Below the pieces are notes generated by a model. That model searched no databases and was not told the origin of the DNA. It saw only the letters and a program-made list of their open reading frames with translations. A stretch of DNA of 53,873 bases, taken from positions 1 to 53,873 of the forward strand of contig NZ_VDGI01000022.1 of the NCBI RefSeq assembly GCF_006861825.1, in the 5' to 3' direction. Shown here one piece after another: positions 10,916 to 19,932 of this stretch (within the stretch, counting starts at the first letter, position 1; every line of letters starts with the position of its first letter). The position numbers and the translations under genes were made by a program. Origin of the DNA: Psychrobacillus vulpis (GTDB lineage Bacteria > Bacillota > Bacilli > Bacillales_A > Planococcaceae).

Positions 10916-11698
10916 TTATTTCATACCTCTTTCATCTAAATTTCGTTGATAAATTAAATACAACCCTTTTAAAGTTAAAAAAGGATCAATTATATCCATG
11001 ACAGTAGTCTCCCCTGCTATCAATGGTGCCATACCACCAGTTGCTATTACTTTTGGAGTTTGCCTAGATGCTTTTTTCATTCTATTCACAATACCTTCCA
11101 CTTGTCCAACATAACCATAAACAATACCTGCTTGCATCGCAGCAACTGTGTTTTTACCAACAACATGCTCAGGACGAGTTAATTCAATTCGTGGAAGCTT
11201 ACTTGCTCTTGTAAAAAGCGCTTCTGTTGAAATACCGATACCAGGAGCTATGGCACCACCCATGTAATCCCCTTTTTCATTGACAAAGCAATAGGTAGTC
11301 GCAGTTCCAAAATCGACAATAATGAGAGGACTGCCATATTCATGAATTGCCGCAACTGCATTCACGATTCGGTCAGCACCAACTTCTCTTGGGTTTTCAT
11401 ATTTAATATTTAATCCTGTTTTAACTCCCGGACCAACTACAAGTGGTTTTATACCAAAATATTTTTTGCACATTGCTTCTAATGAGAACATAATTGGCGG
11501 AACAACTGACGAAATAATAATTCCTTCAATTTGATCAAAAGAAATATTTGCATGGGAAAAAAGAGCCTTTACTTGCATACCATATTCATCTTCTGTTTTT
11601 AGTCGATCTGTCTCCATCCGCCAGTGGTGAATTAGTTTATCGTTATCGTAAACACCTAAAACAATGTTTGTATTCCCCGTATCTAGTACTAGTATCAT
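10916..11698 (-). CDS. coaX: Type III pantothenate kinase
   Basis: First step of coenzyme A synthesis. 260 aa of the ASKHA fold: phosphate-1 motif [13 protein letters not shown] at the N-terminus, [11 protein letters not shown] for pantothenate binding, phosphate-2 motif [13 protein letters not shown], and GGMAPLI near the C-terminus. First gene of coaX-hslO-yacD, just downstream of the ftsH terminator. A TATGAT -10 candidate lies at 11735-11740, with a poor -35 in the terminator T tract. Confidence 0.96.
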   Translation of the reverse strand: MILVLDTGNTNIVLGVYDNDKLIHHWRMETDRLKTEDEYGMQVKALFSHANISFDQIEGIIISSVVPPIMFSLEAMCKKYFGIKPLVVGPGVKTGLNIKYENPREVGADRIVNAVAAIHEYGSPLIIVDFGTATTYCFVNEKGDYMGGAIAPGIGISTEALFTRASKLPRIELTRPEHVVGKNTVAAMQAGIVYGYVGQVEGIVNRMKKASRQTPKVIATGGMAPLIAGETTVMDIIDPFLTLKGLYLIYQRNLDERGMK

Positions 11699-11755
11699 CT
11701 AGCTTTTCCTCACTTTTTGTAAGTTTTCCACCACATCATACCATACAACTAATAA

Positions 11756-11801
11756 AAGAAAAAAGCTGATTGCCTCGTAAAAGCACGAGAAACAACCAGC
11801 T
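11756..11801 (-). terminator. Terminator after ftsH
   Basis: Minus-strand hairpin AGCTG...CAGCT with an inner CTCGT/ACGAG stem, followed by TTTTTTCTTTT. It lies between the long inverted repeat at 11814-11885 and coaX. Confidence 0.85.
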
Positions 11802-11813
11802 AATATGTAGAAC

Positions 11814-11885
11814 GTAGACAAAGCCTAAGTTCAAATTTGCGGCATACTCATGTCTGCGCAAACTTTAAATGTTCACTTTGTCTAC
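11814..11885. repeat. Long inverted repeat (72 nt) downstream of ftsH
   Basis: The ends are a perfect 10-bp inverted repeat, GTAGACAAAG/CTTTGTCTAC, and inside TTTGCG pairs with CGCAAA around a short apical loop. There is no T run directly after it; a separate intrinsic terminator follows. It may stabilise the ftsH mRNA 3' end or be a small mobile hairpin. Confidence 0.8.
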
Positions 11886-11905
11886 AATCAATTATTCAAA
11901 TTCTA

Positions 11906-13900
11906 TTAATCTCTACGCTCTTCTTGAATCGGATTTTTTGGCTCTTCTACAGTATCTTGTTCTCTTGGTAAGTCACCAGTAGTTGGATCTGCAGGAGCTC
12001 CTACTGCTTCCGAAACTTCTTCTTGTTTTGGTTCCACTTCCGCGTTCGCCTGTTCATATGAGCGTTCTGGAAGTGTTCCGTGCTCTTCTAGGTGTTTGAT
12101 TTGAGCAGCATCTAACGTTTCTACTTCTAATAACGTAGTCGCAATTAAATCTAATAAATCGCGTTTTTCCGTTAAAATTTGTTTTGTACGTTCGTATTGC
12201 TCTTTTATCATTGTTTGCATTTCTTGGTCAATTTCATATGCAATTGCATCTGAGTAGTTTTGCTCCGAGTTAAAGTCGCGGCCCAAGAAGACATTTCCTC
12301 CTTGTGCTTGACCGAATTGCATTGGTCCAAGTTTGTCACTCATACCATATTCCGTTACCATGCTTCTAGCTATACCAGTCGCACGTTGGAAATCATTATG
12401 AGCTCCTGTTGACACTTCCCCAAACACAATATCCTCTGCAACACGACCACCAAGTAATCCTGAGATTTTATCCAGTAATTCTGGTTTAGTCATGAAATAA
12501 CGATCTTCTTTTGGAAGCATTACTGCGTATCCACCTGCTTGACCACGAGGAACGATTGTCACTTTATGAACGATTTCTGCGTCGTCTAATGTCAATCCAA
12601 TAACCACATGCCCTGCTTCATGGAACGCTACTATTTTACGTTCTTTGTCTGAAATGACTTTCGTTGATTTTGCAGGACCTGCAATTACACGATCCGTCGC
12701 TTCATCAATGTCGGCCATATCAATTTTCTTCTTATTGCGTCTAGCCGCTACAAGTGCTGCTTCATTCAATAAGTTTTCAAGATCTGCACCAGAGAATCCA
12801 GGAGTACGTTGAGCAATTGCTTTTAAGTCAACTGATTCATCTAATGGCTTATTACGAGCATGTACATGAAGTACTGCCTCGCGCCCTTTAACATCTGGAC
12901 GTCCAACTGTAATTTGACGGTCAAAACGACCTGGACGAAGAAGTGCTGGGTCTAGAATATCCGGTCTATTCGTTGCAGCAACAATAATAATACCTTCGTT
13001 CGCACCGAAACCATCCATTTCAACAAGTAGTTGGTTTAATGTTTGTTCACGCTCATCGTGACCTCCACCAAGACCAGCTCCACGTTGACGACCTACCGCA
13101 TCAATTTCATCGATAAAAATAATACATGGTGCATTTTTCTTTGCATTTTCAAATAAGTCACGAACACGAGAAGCTCCGACTCCGACAAACATTTCTACGA
13201 AATCAGATCCACTAATAGAAAAGAAAGGAACGCCAGCTTCTCCTGCAACCGCACGAGCAAGTAACGTTTTACCAGTACCCGGAGGACCAACTAACAAAAT
13301 ACCTTTCGGAATACGAGCTCCAATTTCCACGAATTTTCGCGGATCTTTTAAGAAATCTACTACTTCTACTAGTTCAGCTTTTTCTTCATCTGCCCCAGCA
13401 ACATCTGTAAACCTTACTTTTTTCTTTTCATTATCATACAATTTTGCTTTACTCTTACCAAAGTTCATCACACGGTTACCACCACCTTGTGATTGGCTTA
13501 ATAGGAAGAAGAATAAAATAATGATAATTAAAAACGGTAATAATCCTGTGAAAAATTGTACCCATCCACTCGTTTTTGGAGTTTCTTTATAGTCAATTTT
13601 TACTGAGTTATTTTTTGCTGCAGTATCAATTTCTTTTTGTAATTGATCACTATCATGAGGGAGTTTCGTTAAGAATTTTTCCCCTTTTTCATAGCCTTTC
13701 ATTTCACCTTCCACAACATAAACCCCTGCTTCAGGCTGCAAAGTAATGCTTGTTACTTCTCCTTTTTTAAGAGAAGTCATAAATTCGTCATAACGAATAT
13801 TTTTAGTTGGTTGATTGCTCGTGTTAAACGTCGCAAAGATCCCAACAATTACAAAAAATATTAATAAGTATAATATAGCGTAGCGCAATGCTCGATTCAT
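11906..13900 (-). CDS. ftsH: ATP-dependent zinc metalloprotease FtsH
   Basis: Membrane AAA+ protease that degrades misfolded membrane proteins and regulators; in B. subtilis it supports sporulation and stress responses. 664 aa: transmembrane segment 1 (about 6-27), extracytoplasmic domain, transmembrane segment 2 (about 112-134), Walker A GPPGTGKT near 200, Walker [10 protein letters not shown], the SRH region [19 protein letters not shown], zinc motif HEAGH, and an acidic Gln/Glu-rich tail. The ATG at 13900 has GAGGAGG at ideal spacing; the upstream in-frame GTG overlaps that site. Confidence 0.97.
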   Translation of the reverse strand: MNRALRYAILYLLIFFVIVGIFATFNTSNQPTKNIRYDEFMTSLKKGEVTSITLQPEAGVYVVEGEMKGYEKGEKFLTKLPHDSDQLQKEIDTAAKNNSVKIDYKETPKTSGWVQFFTGLLPFLIIIILFFFLLSQSQGGGNRVMNFGKSKAKLYDNEKKKVRFTDVAGADEEKAELVEVVDFLKDPRKFVEIGARIPKGILLVGPPGTGKTLLARAVAGEAGVPFFSISGSDFVEMFVGVGASRVRDLFENAKKNAPCIIFIDEIDAVGRQRGAGLGGGHDEREQTLNQLLVEMDGFGANEGIIIVAATNRPDILDPALLRPGRFDRQITVGRPDVKGREAVLHVHARNKPLDESVDLKAIAQRTPGFSGADLENLLNEAALVAARRNKKKIDMADIDEATDRVIAGPAKSTKVISDKERKIVAFHEAGHVVIGLTLDDAEIVHKVTIVPRGQAGGYAVMLPKEDRYFMTKPELLDKISGLLGGRVAEDIVFGEVSTGAHNDFQRATGIARSMVTEYGMSDKLGPMQFGQAQGGNVFLGRDFNSEQNYSDAIAYEIDQEMQTMIKEQYERTKQILTEKRDLLDLIATTLLEVETLDAAQIKHLEEHGTLPERSYEQANAEVEPKQEEVSEAVGAPADPTTGDLPREQDTVEEPKNPIQEERRD

Positions 13901-13940
13901 TCCCAGCCTCCTCACAAGGTAAACAGAAAAACTATATGTA

Positions 13941-13970
13941 ATCTTATCATACGAATTTTTAGGCGTACAA
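13941..13970 (-). promoter_or_regulatory. Probable ftsH promoter (SigA)
   Basis: Minus strand: -35 TTGTAC (13965-13970), 18-nt spacer, -10 TAAGAT (13941-13946), in the 97-bp gap between hprT and ftsH. Confidence 0.55.
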
Positions 13971-13997
13971 TGAAAAGCCTTTTAGTTCAGCATTAAA

Positions 13998-14540
13998 TTA
14001 AAAAGAATATACTTCTTTCTTTAATACACCAACGTATGGTAAATTACGATACTTCTCTGCATAATCTAATCCGTAACCAACAACAAATGCATCTGGCACA
14101 TCAAAGCAAACATAATCGGCTTTTAAATCTACTTTTCGACCAGATGGTTTATCAAGTAAAGTAACGATTTTAATCGATTTTGCTTTACGATATTTGAATA
14201 GATCTACCAAATAACTTAAAGTCATACCGCTATCGATAATATCTTCAATGATTAAAATGTCGCGTCCTTCAACACTTGTATTTAAATCTTTAATAATTTT
14301 TACTTCTCCCGAAGAGACAGTAGCATTTCCATAACTAGATACATCCATGTAATCCATTTCAATGTAAGTGTCCACACGTTTCATCAAATCGGACATAAAA
14401 GGCATTGCACCTTTTAAAATGCCAATAGCTAGTGGGAATTTCTCAGCGTAATCTGCTGATAATTGTGCACCAAGTTCTTTCGTTTTTTCTTGAATTTGTT
14501 CTTCCGTCAATAGAATTTCTAGAATGTCTTTTTCTAACAT
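13998..14540 (-). CDS. hprT: Hypoxanthine phosphoribosyltransferase
   Basis: Purine salvage: hypoxanthine or guanine plus PRPP to IMP or GMP. 180 aa, usual length. The PRPP-binding motif [13 protein letters not shown] (about 95-107) and the flexible-loop MDVSSYG (about 65-71) are present. It starts 18 bp after tilS. In B. subtilis and Listeria, TilS and HprT are co-transcribed and act together on ftsH expression; the arrangement here allows that. Confidence 0.96.
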   Translation of the reverse strand: MLEKDILEILLTEEQIQEKTKELGAQLSADYAEKFPLAIGILKGAMPFMSDLMKRVDTYIEMDYMDVSSYGNATVSSGEVKIIKDLNTSVEGRDILIIEDIIDSGMTLSYLVDLFKYRKAKSIKIVTLLDKPSGRKVDLKADYVCFDVPDAFVVGYGLDYAEKYRNLPYVGVLKKEVYSF

Positions 14541-14558
14541 TTTAGTCCCCCCAAATAA

Positions 14559-15947
14559 TTATTTTCGTTTTACATACATGACATAGTTTTGTCCATTATA
14601 CTCTTTTGAAAATCGCTCTTCATAACGAAGTCCAATTACTGCAATTATATCATTGTTCCGGTTTACAAGTAGTGGCCAAACATGTCGTTCTTCTGCAGAT
14701 ATCTTTTCATCTATAAACAATCGGGATACTTTCTTTGGGGAAGACATCCCTTTCACTTGGATGCGATCTCCATCAGCTTTTTGTCGACTAGAAAGTGGAA
14801 GTAAATCGTTTTCTAATTGCACAAACCATTTTTCATCTGAAAAATGTTTCTCCAAATTTTTCGTTAAATAAATGGAAAACCCAGCTCCAATACGTTGCCA
14901 ACTATCCTCTTGGATAACTATTTTATTAGAAATCTCCAATTCCCGAGAGGAAGACGTAAACTGTATTTTATTATAATGACGAATCAGGAAAAAAGCGTTT
15001 GGTAAATGGATTAACGCGTTACCTTCATGCTCATTACAAGCAGAAAGAATAGACTCAATTAACCGCTCATTTAGTAGTATATCGGAATTAATGTACAGAT
15101 ATTTTAATAGTAGTAGAACAACTCTTCTTTGTAAAGCGATGGGAACTTCGGCAAAGTGCATTGTATCAAGAATAAACGTCCCTTCGGAATCAACTGTCAC
15201 AAGCTGTTCATACTTTTCTTTCGCCATCGTTTGAAGGAGTATATCATCTTGTTGTTGTTTCTCAACAAATAATCGAATACTTTCGCTTATTTGGGGATTT
15301 TCTTCTTTTAGTAAAGGAACTACTTTATGTCGAACTCGGTTTCGTGTATATGTATGTTTGTCATTGCTTGGATCATGTCGAAAGGATTGACTCAGCAGAT
15401 GTACATATTCCAAAATCTCTTCTTTAGTTACACATAAAAAGGGGCGAATTATTTTCCCTATTGAAAAGGGCCGTGTCCTCGGAATTCCTGTTATAGAGGG
15501 GGTAAGTGACCCCCTCATTAGTGACATTAATACTGTTTCAGTCTGATCATCAGCATGATGACCCTGTACTAACTTTTGATATTGATATTGTGCCATTATA
15601 CTTTCAAAGTAAGCATAGCGTTCTTCTCTACAAATAACTTGAACATTACCGCCTTCTTGAGCGACTCTATGAGGAACCTCTATTTTTGTACCATAGAAAG
15701 GTAACTGTAAACTTTCTGCAAGCTGTTCGACAAATTGCATATCCTGCGCAGATTCTTCTTCTCTTAATTGGTGGTCAGTGTGCACAATACCTATTTGTAA
15801 TGCATATTCTTCTTGTATTTCATGCAACGCGCATACTAACGCAACCGAATCTGCTCCCCCGGAACATGCGACAAGAAGACGCTCTCCCTTTTCTATCAAA
15901 TGGTGCTTGTCGATATAGTTTTTTACCTTTCGAACGAACGGAAGCAT
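14559..15947 (-). CDS. tilS: tRNA(Ile)-lysidine synthetase
   Basis: Converts C34 of the minor tRNA-Ile(CAU) to lysidine so that it reads AUA. The PP-loop SGGADS sits at about residue 28, with the N-ATPase core and the C-terminal RNA-binding domain (R-QKADGDRI region). The ATG at 15947 (462 aa) has AGAGGTGAG upstream; the frame extends 21 codons further, but only with unrelated sequence. The tRNA-Met(CAT) at 18886 is the elongator Met tRNA, not its substrate. Confidence 0.95.
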   Translation of the reverse strand: MLPFVRKVKNYIDKHHLIEKGERLLVACSGGADSVALVCALHEIQEEYALQIGIVHTDHQLREEESAQDMQFVEQLAESLQLPFYGTKIEVPHRVAQEGGNVQVICREERYAYFESIMAQYQYQKLVQGHHADDQTETVLMSLMRGSLTPSITGIPRTRPFSIGKIIRPFLCVTKEEILEYVHLLSQSFRHDPSNDKHTYTRNRVRHKVVPLLKEENPQISESIRLFVEKQQQDDILLQTMAKEKYEQLVTVDSEGTFILDTMHFAEVPIALQRRVVLLLLKYLYINSDILLNERLIESILSACNEHEGNALIHLPNAFFLIRHYNKIQFTSSSRELEISNKIVIQEDSWQRIGAGFSIYLTKNLEKHFSDEKWFVQLENDLLPLSSRQKADGDRIQVKGMSSPKKVSRLFIDEKISAEERHVWPLLVNRNNDIIAVIGLRYEERFSKEYNGQNYVMYVKRK

Positions 15948-16325
15948 CTTCTCACCTCTTTCTTCATTGATGTAAAAGTATGGCCCTTTCTTTTGTAGAC
16001 ACCTACCCATTTTCTTCGATGACGCTGAAAAAGTGAAGTTCTAGTAAATTTTTCAATAAAATATTCGCTATTAGGATTTATCGTTCTGGCATTCGCTTTC
16101 CGCGGGCGAGCGTCGAGTCTCATGCGTCGCGCTAAATTCTTTTAAATAAATACAGCAAATAGTTATTATAAAAAATACTAATTTAGACTTTTTCAGAGCC
16201 CTCATTTGTTTCTGCGCCTTGCCCCTCGAGGTTAAATGTCTGCTTTCTCCGGTGGCTGAGGAACTGCCTCCTCGAAAGCTGTCATTTACTTGTCGGGGCT
16301 GTTCAAGGCGCTTCCGCTTTTCTTT
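15948..16325. other. 378-bp gene-free gap between tilS and spoIIE, filled with repeat-like sequence
   Basis: No credible gene is seen. It holds a segment bounded by the inverted repeat CTGAAAAAGT (16025-16034) / ACTTTTTCAG (about 16188-16197), with a GC-rich core containing the minus-strand motif GCCCGCGGAAAGCGA (about 16093-16107), then the hairpin repeat at 16213-16318. B. subtilis carries yabS and yabT here; neither is present. Confidence 0.7.
16213..16318 (-). repeat. Dispersed hairpin repeat, copy 1 (spoIIE 3' side)
   Basis: On the minus strand it runs AGCCCCGACAAG - stem AAATGACAGCTTTC - loop - GAAAGCAGACATTT - AACCTCGAGGGGC, then an AGGCGC tail. The same skeleton with a different stem occurs at 38293-38383. 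It begins a few bases after the spoIIE stop and could also act as the spoIIE 3' end. Confidence 0.75.
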
Positions 16326-18701
16326 TTAGTGTACCATTTTTTCTTGAAATTTTGCTGCTTCACGAGGTGAAAAAATGGACCACTCCGGTACAATATGCTT
16401 CACTTGCATGAAAATAACTGTTCGATCATCTCCTGGCAATGAGTAAGTTTCCTCTAGCATTTTCACGAACCTCTCTGCATTCATTGTTGGGTCCTGTAGT
16501 ATTTTCTTGTAATACATTTCTTGTTTTTCGATAGATGTTTTAGACGAGAAGACACCATCGGATAACATCAATAGAACATCTCCATCCTTAATATCGACTT
16601 TTCTAGCTTCGATCGTAAAAGTAGGTAAAAATCCAAACGGAACATGTTTACTCTCAATTTTTCGCATATCATTTCCTCTAATTAAATACGTTGACATGCT
16701 TCCTGCTTTCCACGACCAAAGCTCTCCTTTTTGTAAGTCAATCAACGCTAAATCTACGGTCGCATAACTATCTGTATCATCTTGCAAGCTCATCATATAG
16801 TGAAGAGTATGCATAGTCGTTTCAGGATCCATCTTTTTATTTAAACATTCTCGCATAAAATGCATTACTCTTCTACTTTCTCGATGCGCCTCAATATTAT
16901 TACCCATTCCATCAGATAAAATAACTGCAAGTAACCCAGGGTGGAGCGGAAAAACTGCATGGGCATCACCCGAATAGATTGTATTTCTACTAGAAGAGGT
17001 GTAAATATCATGTGTTATTTCAAAACGAACGGAAGACTTGCAAGTCATTTGGATATGTTCATATGGTTGATGTATCTCCTTCATAGCTGTTATTTCAAAC
17101 GGTTCCTTCCATAAATCATATAAAATAGGCAGTATCAATCTTTCTCCAACCATTTTTGCTTTTGATTCTATTGGTAAGCAACAGACTACTTCCATCTGGC
17201 CAACTGCGATATTTAGCACATCAATTTGAAAAAAAGGAATATTGCATTGTTGAAATTTTTGTTTCACTTCTTCTTCGTGTGATGTATATAACGTAACACT
17301 ATTATCTAATTTGTTCATAAGATCACTCATATGATTTCCCATATCTCTCAGCTTTAAAGCGTACATTTTCTTTCCGTGTTGCAACTGGCTATTTAAGTGT
17401 CTTTTTACCTCTCTTTCTTTTAATTCTTGAACAATTTGCATTGGCTTTACACACTTGAATTGAATTTTCTTCTCTATTTGTATCCTTGTTTTTTTAGAGT
17501 CATTTTCCCATTGCTCCATTAGCAATGGAATGCCATTCGACTTTTCTCCCCAACACTTTTCGAATTGAAAGCAGGACTGACAGACGGATAATGCCTTTGG
17601 TTGCTCTTGATCATCCACTCCTTTTGAGTCAAATCGGTCGGATATAAAACGAGTAATAAAATCTACAAAGTGTTGAAACTCCCTTAACTGATTATTTACT
17701 TTTTCCGTCATCCATTTTTGCCTTCGTATAAGGACATTAGAAGTATCAGGGAAAAGCTGGTCCTTTAAATATTTTATCCATTTCGAAGGAATAGCAAAAA
17801 ACAATAACGACGCAGTAACAAGCGAACCGATATAAACAGAATCCAACGGCAAAGTACGATCGTATAAAATGAAGAAAAACGTTGCTCCAAGCATACTAAA
17901 CGCCTGCCAAAGCCTACCAAATGGCTTATGAAGTCCTGCTAAAAATCCAGTAATCGCATATACGGCAATCATCCCACTAAAGCTTAGTTTAGATATGCTT
18001 AATATCGTACCGGCAAGCACTGCCACTACGGTTGCAAGCTGAACACCGCCAACCGCTGAAGCTACAGCGATTACTAAATGCGCGATTACTAATGGAATGG
18101 ACACGTATCCAAAAATAAAAGAGGACATTCCCGTTAAAACTAAAGCTCCTATTAATAAGGCTGCTCCCATTCTTTCGGCAGTCCATCTTTTATGAAGAAA
18201 ATCTGGTAGTGGTAAGAACAACTGAAACAAAAATATAGTCATGAATAAGCTCAAGATACCTTCGTATCCAATAGCTAGCCAAACTGAAACAGGAATATCT
18301 CCCCCGTAAGAAATAAATTGCCATATCACTTGAATAAAAATGACATCTATAAGCACAAACAATGGTAAAGGTATTTTCTTTATGACCTTTTTTGAATGGA
18401 ATGGAAAAATTAATGCTTGCATCGCGTGAATGATAACTTGTCCAAATCCTAAAGTAAAACTACCGAGCAAAGCACCTGCTATCGTCCAAGGTAAAAAGCG
18501 TTGAAATCGTAAACTTACAAGTGCCCATATTGGCAAGAAAAATGGAACGGAAGCTTCAAATAGCACGACTTGTGCTAAGAAAAAAGCGAGAATAAAAAAA
18601 ACAATGGCAAATGAAATTGATACTTTTCGAGCTTGTATACTTTCCAAAACCCTTCTCAACGTTAAACCTCTTTTTCGTTCTTGCTCATACATCGTTTTCA
18701 A
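16326..18701 (-). CDS. spoIIE: Stage II sporulation protein E, membrane PP2C phosphatase
   Basis: Dephosphorylates SpoIIAA to release SigF in the forespore and interacts with FtsZ at the polar septum. 791 aa: a cytoplasmic basic N-terminus, about ten membrane helices (roughly 30-315), a central regulatory/oligomerisation region, and a PP2C domain from about 590 (ILSDGMGNN with the metal aspartate; DVLLMLSDGVF). Length is close to B. subtilis. The start is TTG at 18701 with a strong AGGAGGT; an ATG three codons on (MYEQERKRG) is badly placed. No SpoIIAA/AB genes are nearby. Confidence 0.96.
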   Translation of the reverse strand: MKTMYEQERKRGLTLRRVLESIQARKVSISFAIVFFILAFFLAQVVLFEASVPFFLPIWALVSLRFQRFLPWTIAGALLGSFTLGFGQVIIHAMQALIFPFHSKKVIKKIPLPLFVLIDVIFIQVIWQFISYGGDIPVSVWLAIGYEGILSLFMTIFLFQLFLPLPDFLHKRWTAERMGAALLIGALVLTGMSSFIFGYVSIPLVIAHLVIAVASAVGGVQLATVVAVLAGTILSISKLSFSGMIAVYAITGFLAGLHKPFGRLWQAFSMLGATFFFILYDRTLPLDSVYIGSLVTASLLFFAIPSKWIKYLKDQLFPDTSNVLIRRQKWMTEKVNNQLREFQHFVDFITRFISDRFDSKGVDDQEQPKALSVCQSCFQFEKCWGEKSNGIPLLMEQWENDSKKTRIQIEKKIQFKCVKPMQIVQELKEREVKRHLNSQLQHGKKMYALKLRDMGNHMSDLMNKLDNSVTLYTSHEEEVKQKFQQCNIPFFQIDVLNIAVGQMEVVCCLPIESKAKMVGERLILPILYDLWKEPFEITAMKEIHQPYEHIQMTCKSSVRFEITHDIYTSSSRNTIYSGDAHAVFPLHPGLLAVILSDGMGNNIEAHRESRRVMHFMRECLNKKMDPETTMHTLHYMMSLQDDTDSYATVDLALIDLQKGELWSWKAGSMSTYLIRGNDMRKIESKHVPFGFLPTFTIEARKVDIKDGDVLLMLSDGVFSSKTSIEKQEMYYKKILQDPTMNAERFVKMLEETYSLPGDDRTVIFMQVKHIVPEWSIFSPREAAKFQEKMVH

Positions 18702-18731
18702 ACGTATACCTCCTATTCAGCTATTGATGGA

Positions 18732-18774
18732 AGTATACCTACAGAGTGCACAAAAAGTATGTCTATTTCTGACA
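18732..18774 (-). promoter_or_regulatory. Possible Spo0A-activated spoIIE promoter
   Basis: Minus strand: -10 TATACT (18732-18737) and -35-like TAGACA (18760-18765) with an unusually long 22-nt spacer, next to TGTCAGAA (18767-18774), which resembles a Spo0A box. B. subtilis spoIIE and spoIIG promoters also have overlong spacers and need Spo0A~P. The match is suggestive only. Confidence 0.45.
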
Positions 18775-18836
18775 ATTTCAAATAAAAAGTTTTCGACTCA
18801 ATTAATGAAAATGAAACAAAATATTTAAAAGAAGTA

Positions 18837-18865
18837 TTGACACTTTGACCAAACGCTTGTAATAT
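18837..18865 (+). promoter_or_regulatory. Promoter of the tRNA pair (SigA)
   Basis: Plus strand: TTGACA (18837-18842), 17-nt spacer, TAATAT (18860-18865), 20 bp before the first tRNA. It is divergent from spoIIE. Confidence 0.88.
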
Positions 18866-18885
18866 GTAATTTGTTCGTAAAAAAC

Positions 18886-18959
18886 GGCGGCGTAGCTCAG
18901 CTGGCTAGAGCATTCGGTTCATACCCGAAAGGTCGTGGGTTCGACTCCCTCTGCCGCCA
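18886..18959 (+). tRNA. tRNA-Met(CAT), elongator
   Basis: 74-nt cloverleaf: acceptor GGCGGCG/CTGCCGCC region, D-arm GCTC..GAGC, anticodon stem TTCGG/CCGAA with CAT at 18920-18922, T-arm GGGTTCGACTCCC. The normal first acceptor pair and D-loop identify an elongator rather than initiator tRNA. The 3' CCA is not encoded. Confidence 0.95.
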
Positions 18960-19025
18960 TATCTTTTATTATTTATTTCCTGCATACACAACTAGTAGTG
19001 TAAATACTATACATATTATTAATAA

Positions 19026-19097
19026 GGCCCCTTGGTCAAGCGGTTAAGACACCGCCCTTTCACGGCGGTAACACGGGTTCGAATCCCGTAGGGGTCA
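19026..19097 (+). tRNA. tRNA-Glu(TTC)
   Basis: 72-nt cloverleaf with anticodon stem CCGCC/GGCGG, anticodon TTC at 19059-19061 and T-arm CGGGTTCGAATCCCG. CCA is not encoded. It shares the upstream tRNA promoter; the same Met-Glu type cluster lies beside spoIIE in B. subtilis. Confidence 0.95.
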
Positions 19098-19105
19098 TCT
19101 TATAA

Positions 19106-19147
19106 AGAGGCAGTTTCAAGAGTTAAAACTTTTGAGACTGCTTTTTT
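19106..19147 (+). terminator. Terminator of the tRNA operon
   Basis: Plus-strand hairpin GCAGTTTCAAGAG / CTTTTGAGACTGC (near-perfect 13 bp) followed by TTTTTTG. Confidence 0.88.
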
Positions 19148-19189
19148 GTTAATATAAATTATCAATTAATTGTAAAGAGGGTATAATAA

Positions 19190-19903
19190 ATGGATTTAAA
19201 AAGACCAGAACCCATGGAAGCAGCAAAACTTTTTCTCTCTCTTAAATTTCCAAATTGCCAAGGTGCTGTTTTAGCAGGCAGCGTAGTCCGAGGAGAACCG
19301 ACAGTAACTTCTGATTTAGATATTGTAGTATTTAGCGAAAGTATTAATTCCTCATTCAGAGAAACACTTATTTTCAATGGTTGGCCAATAGAAGTGTTCG
19401 TGCATAATTTGTCTTCTTATAAAAGTTTCTTTGAGAGCGATTATAAAAGAGCAAGACCATCTTTGCCTAGAATGGTTGCTGAAGGGCTTATTTTGAAAAA
19501 TGAAGGAATAATGGAGGACATTCAAGCGGAGGCAAGACAGCTTCTAAATAATGGTCCAGAGCAGTGGTCTAACGATATTATCAATATGAAGCGTTATTTT
19601 ATAACGGATGCTTTAGATGATTTTATTGGCTGTAACAAGAGAGCCGAAGAAATATTTATTGCCAATACATTAGCTGAACTAGTGAGTGAGTTTGTTTTAC
19701 GTACGAATCGCAAGTGGGTTGGTGCTTCCAAATGGATTATTCGCTCATTAAAACTCTACGACGAGGGGTTCACCGAACAATTTGTCGAAGCCTTTGATCT
19801 TTATTATAAAACTGGTGACAAAAATAATATAATCCAAATCGTTGAAAATGTTTTACAACCATACGGCGGACGTCTCTTTGAAGGATTTTCTTTAGGGAAA
19901 TAG
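19190..19903 (+). CDS. Nucleotidyltransferase-domain protein (polymerase beta superfamily), function unknown
   Basis: 237 aa. The N-terminus carries the MNT/NTP_transf_2 signature: GS at 30-31, RG at 34-35, and the metal pair SDLDIVV with D42 and D44; a third carboxylate may be E68 in PIEVFVH. The C-terminal two-thirds is helical, a layout seen in aminoglycoside adenylyltransferases and uncharacterised relatives. AAAGAGGG precedes the ATG at 19190. It is absent from the B. subtilis version of this locus and sits just after the tRNA terminator, so it is probably acquired. Antibiotic modification is possible but not shown; no HEPN or antitoxin partner is adjacent. Confidence 0.8.
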   Translation: MDLKRPEPMEAAKLFLSLKFPNCQGAVLAGSVVRGEPTVTSDLDIVVFSESINSSFRETLIFNGWPIEVFVHNLSSYKSFFESDYKRARPSLPRMVAEGLILKNEGIMEDIQAEARQLLNNGPEQWSNDIINMKRYFITDALDDFIGCNKRAEEIFIANTLAELVSEFVLRTNRKWVGASKWIIRSLKLYDEGFTEQFVEAFDLYYKTGDKNNIIQIVENVLQPYGGRLFEGFSLGK

Positions 19904-19932
19904 AAAAGGACATCAACAGATGTCCCTTTTTA
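19904..19932. terminator. Bidirectional terminator between the convergent accessory genes
   Basis: GGACATC-AACA-GATGTCC with A4 upstream and T5 downstream on the plus strand. It serves the nucleotidyltransferase (+) and DinB-family (-) genes; the DinB stop codon overlaps it. Confidence 0.85.

Noticed and set aside
16011-16123. 66-aa minus-strand ORF (to 15923) upstream of tilS
   Set aside because: It overlaps the tilS 5' end in another frame and consists of repeat-derived sequence.
18886-18959. tRNA-Ile2(CAT), the TilS substrate, given that tilS is nearby
   Set aside because: The acceptor and anticodon stems match elongator tRNA-Met; tRNA-Ile2 has a different sequence (GGACC-type acceptor).
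19190-19903. Toxin-antitoxin (MNT-HEPN) system
   Set aside because: The MNT-like domain is in a larger 237-aa protein and no HEPN gene is adjacent; the neighbour is a convergent DinB-family gene.
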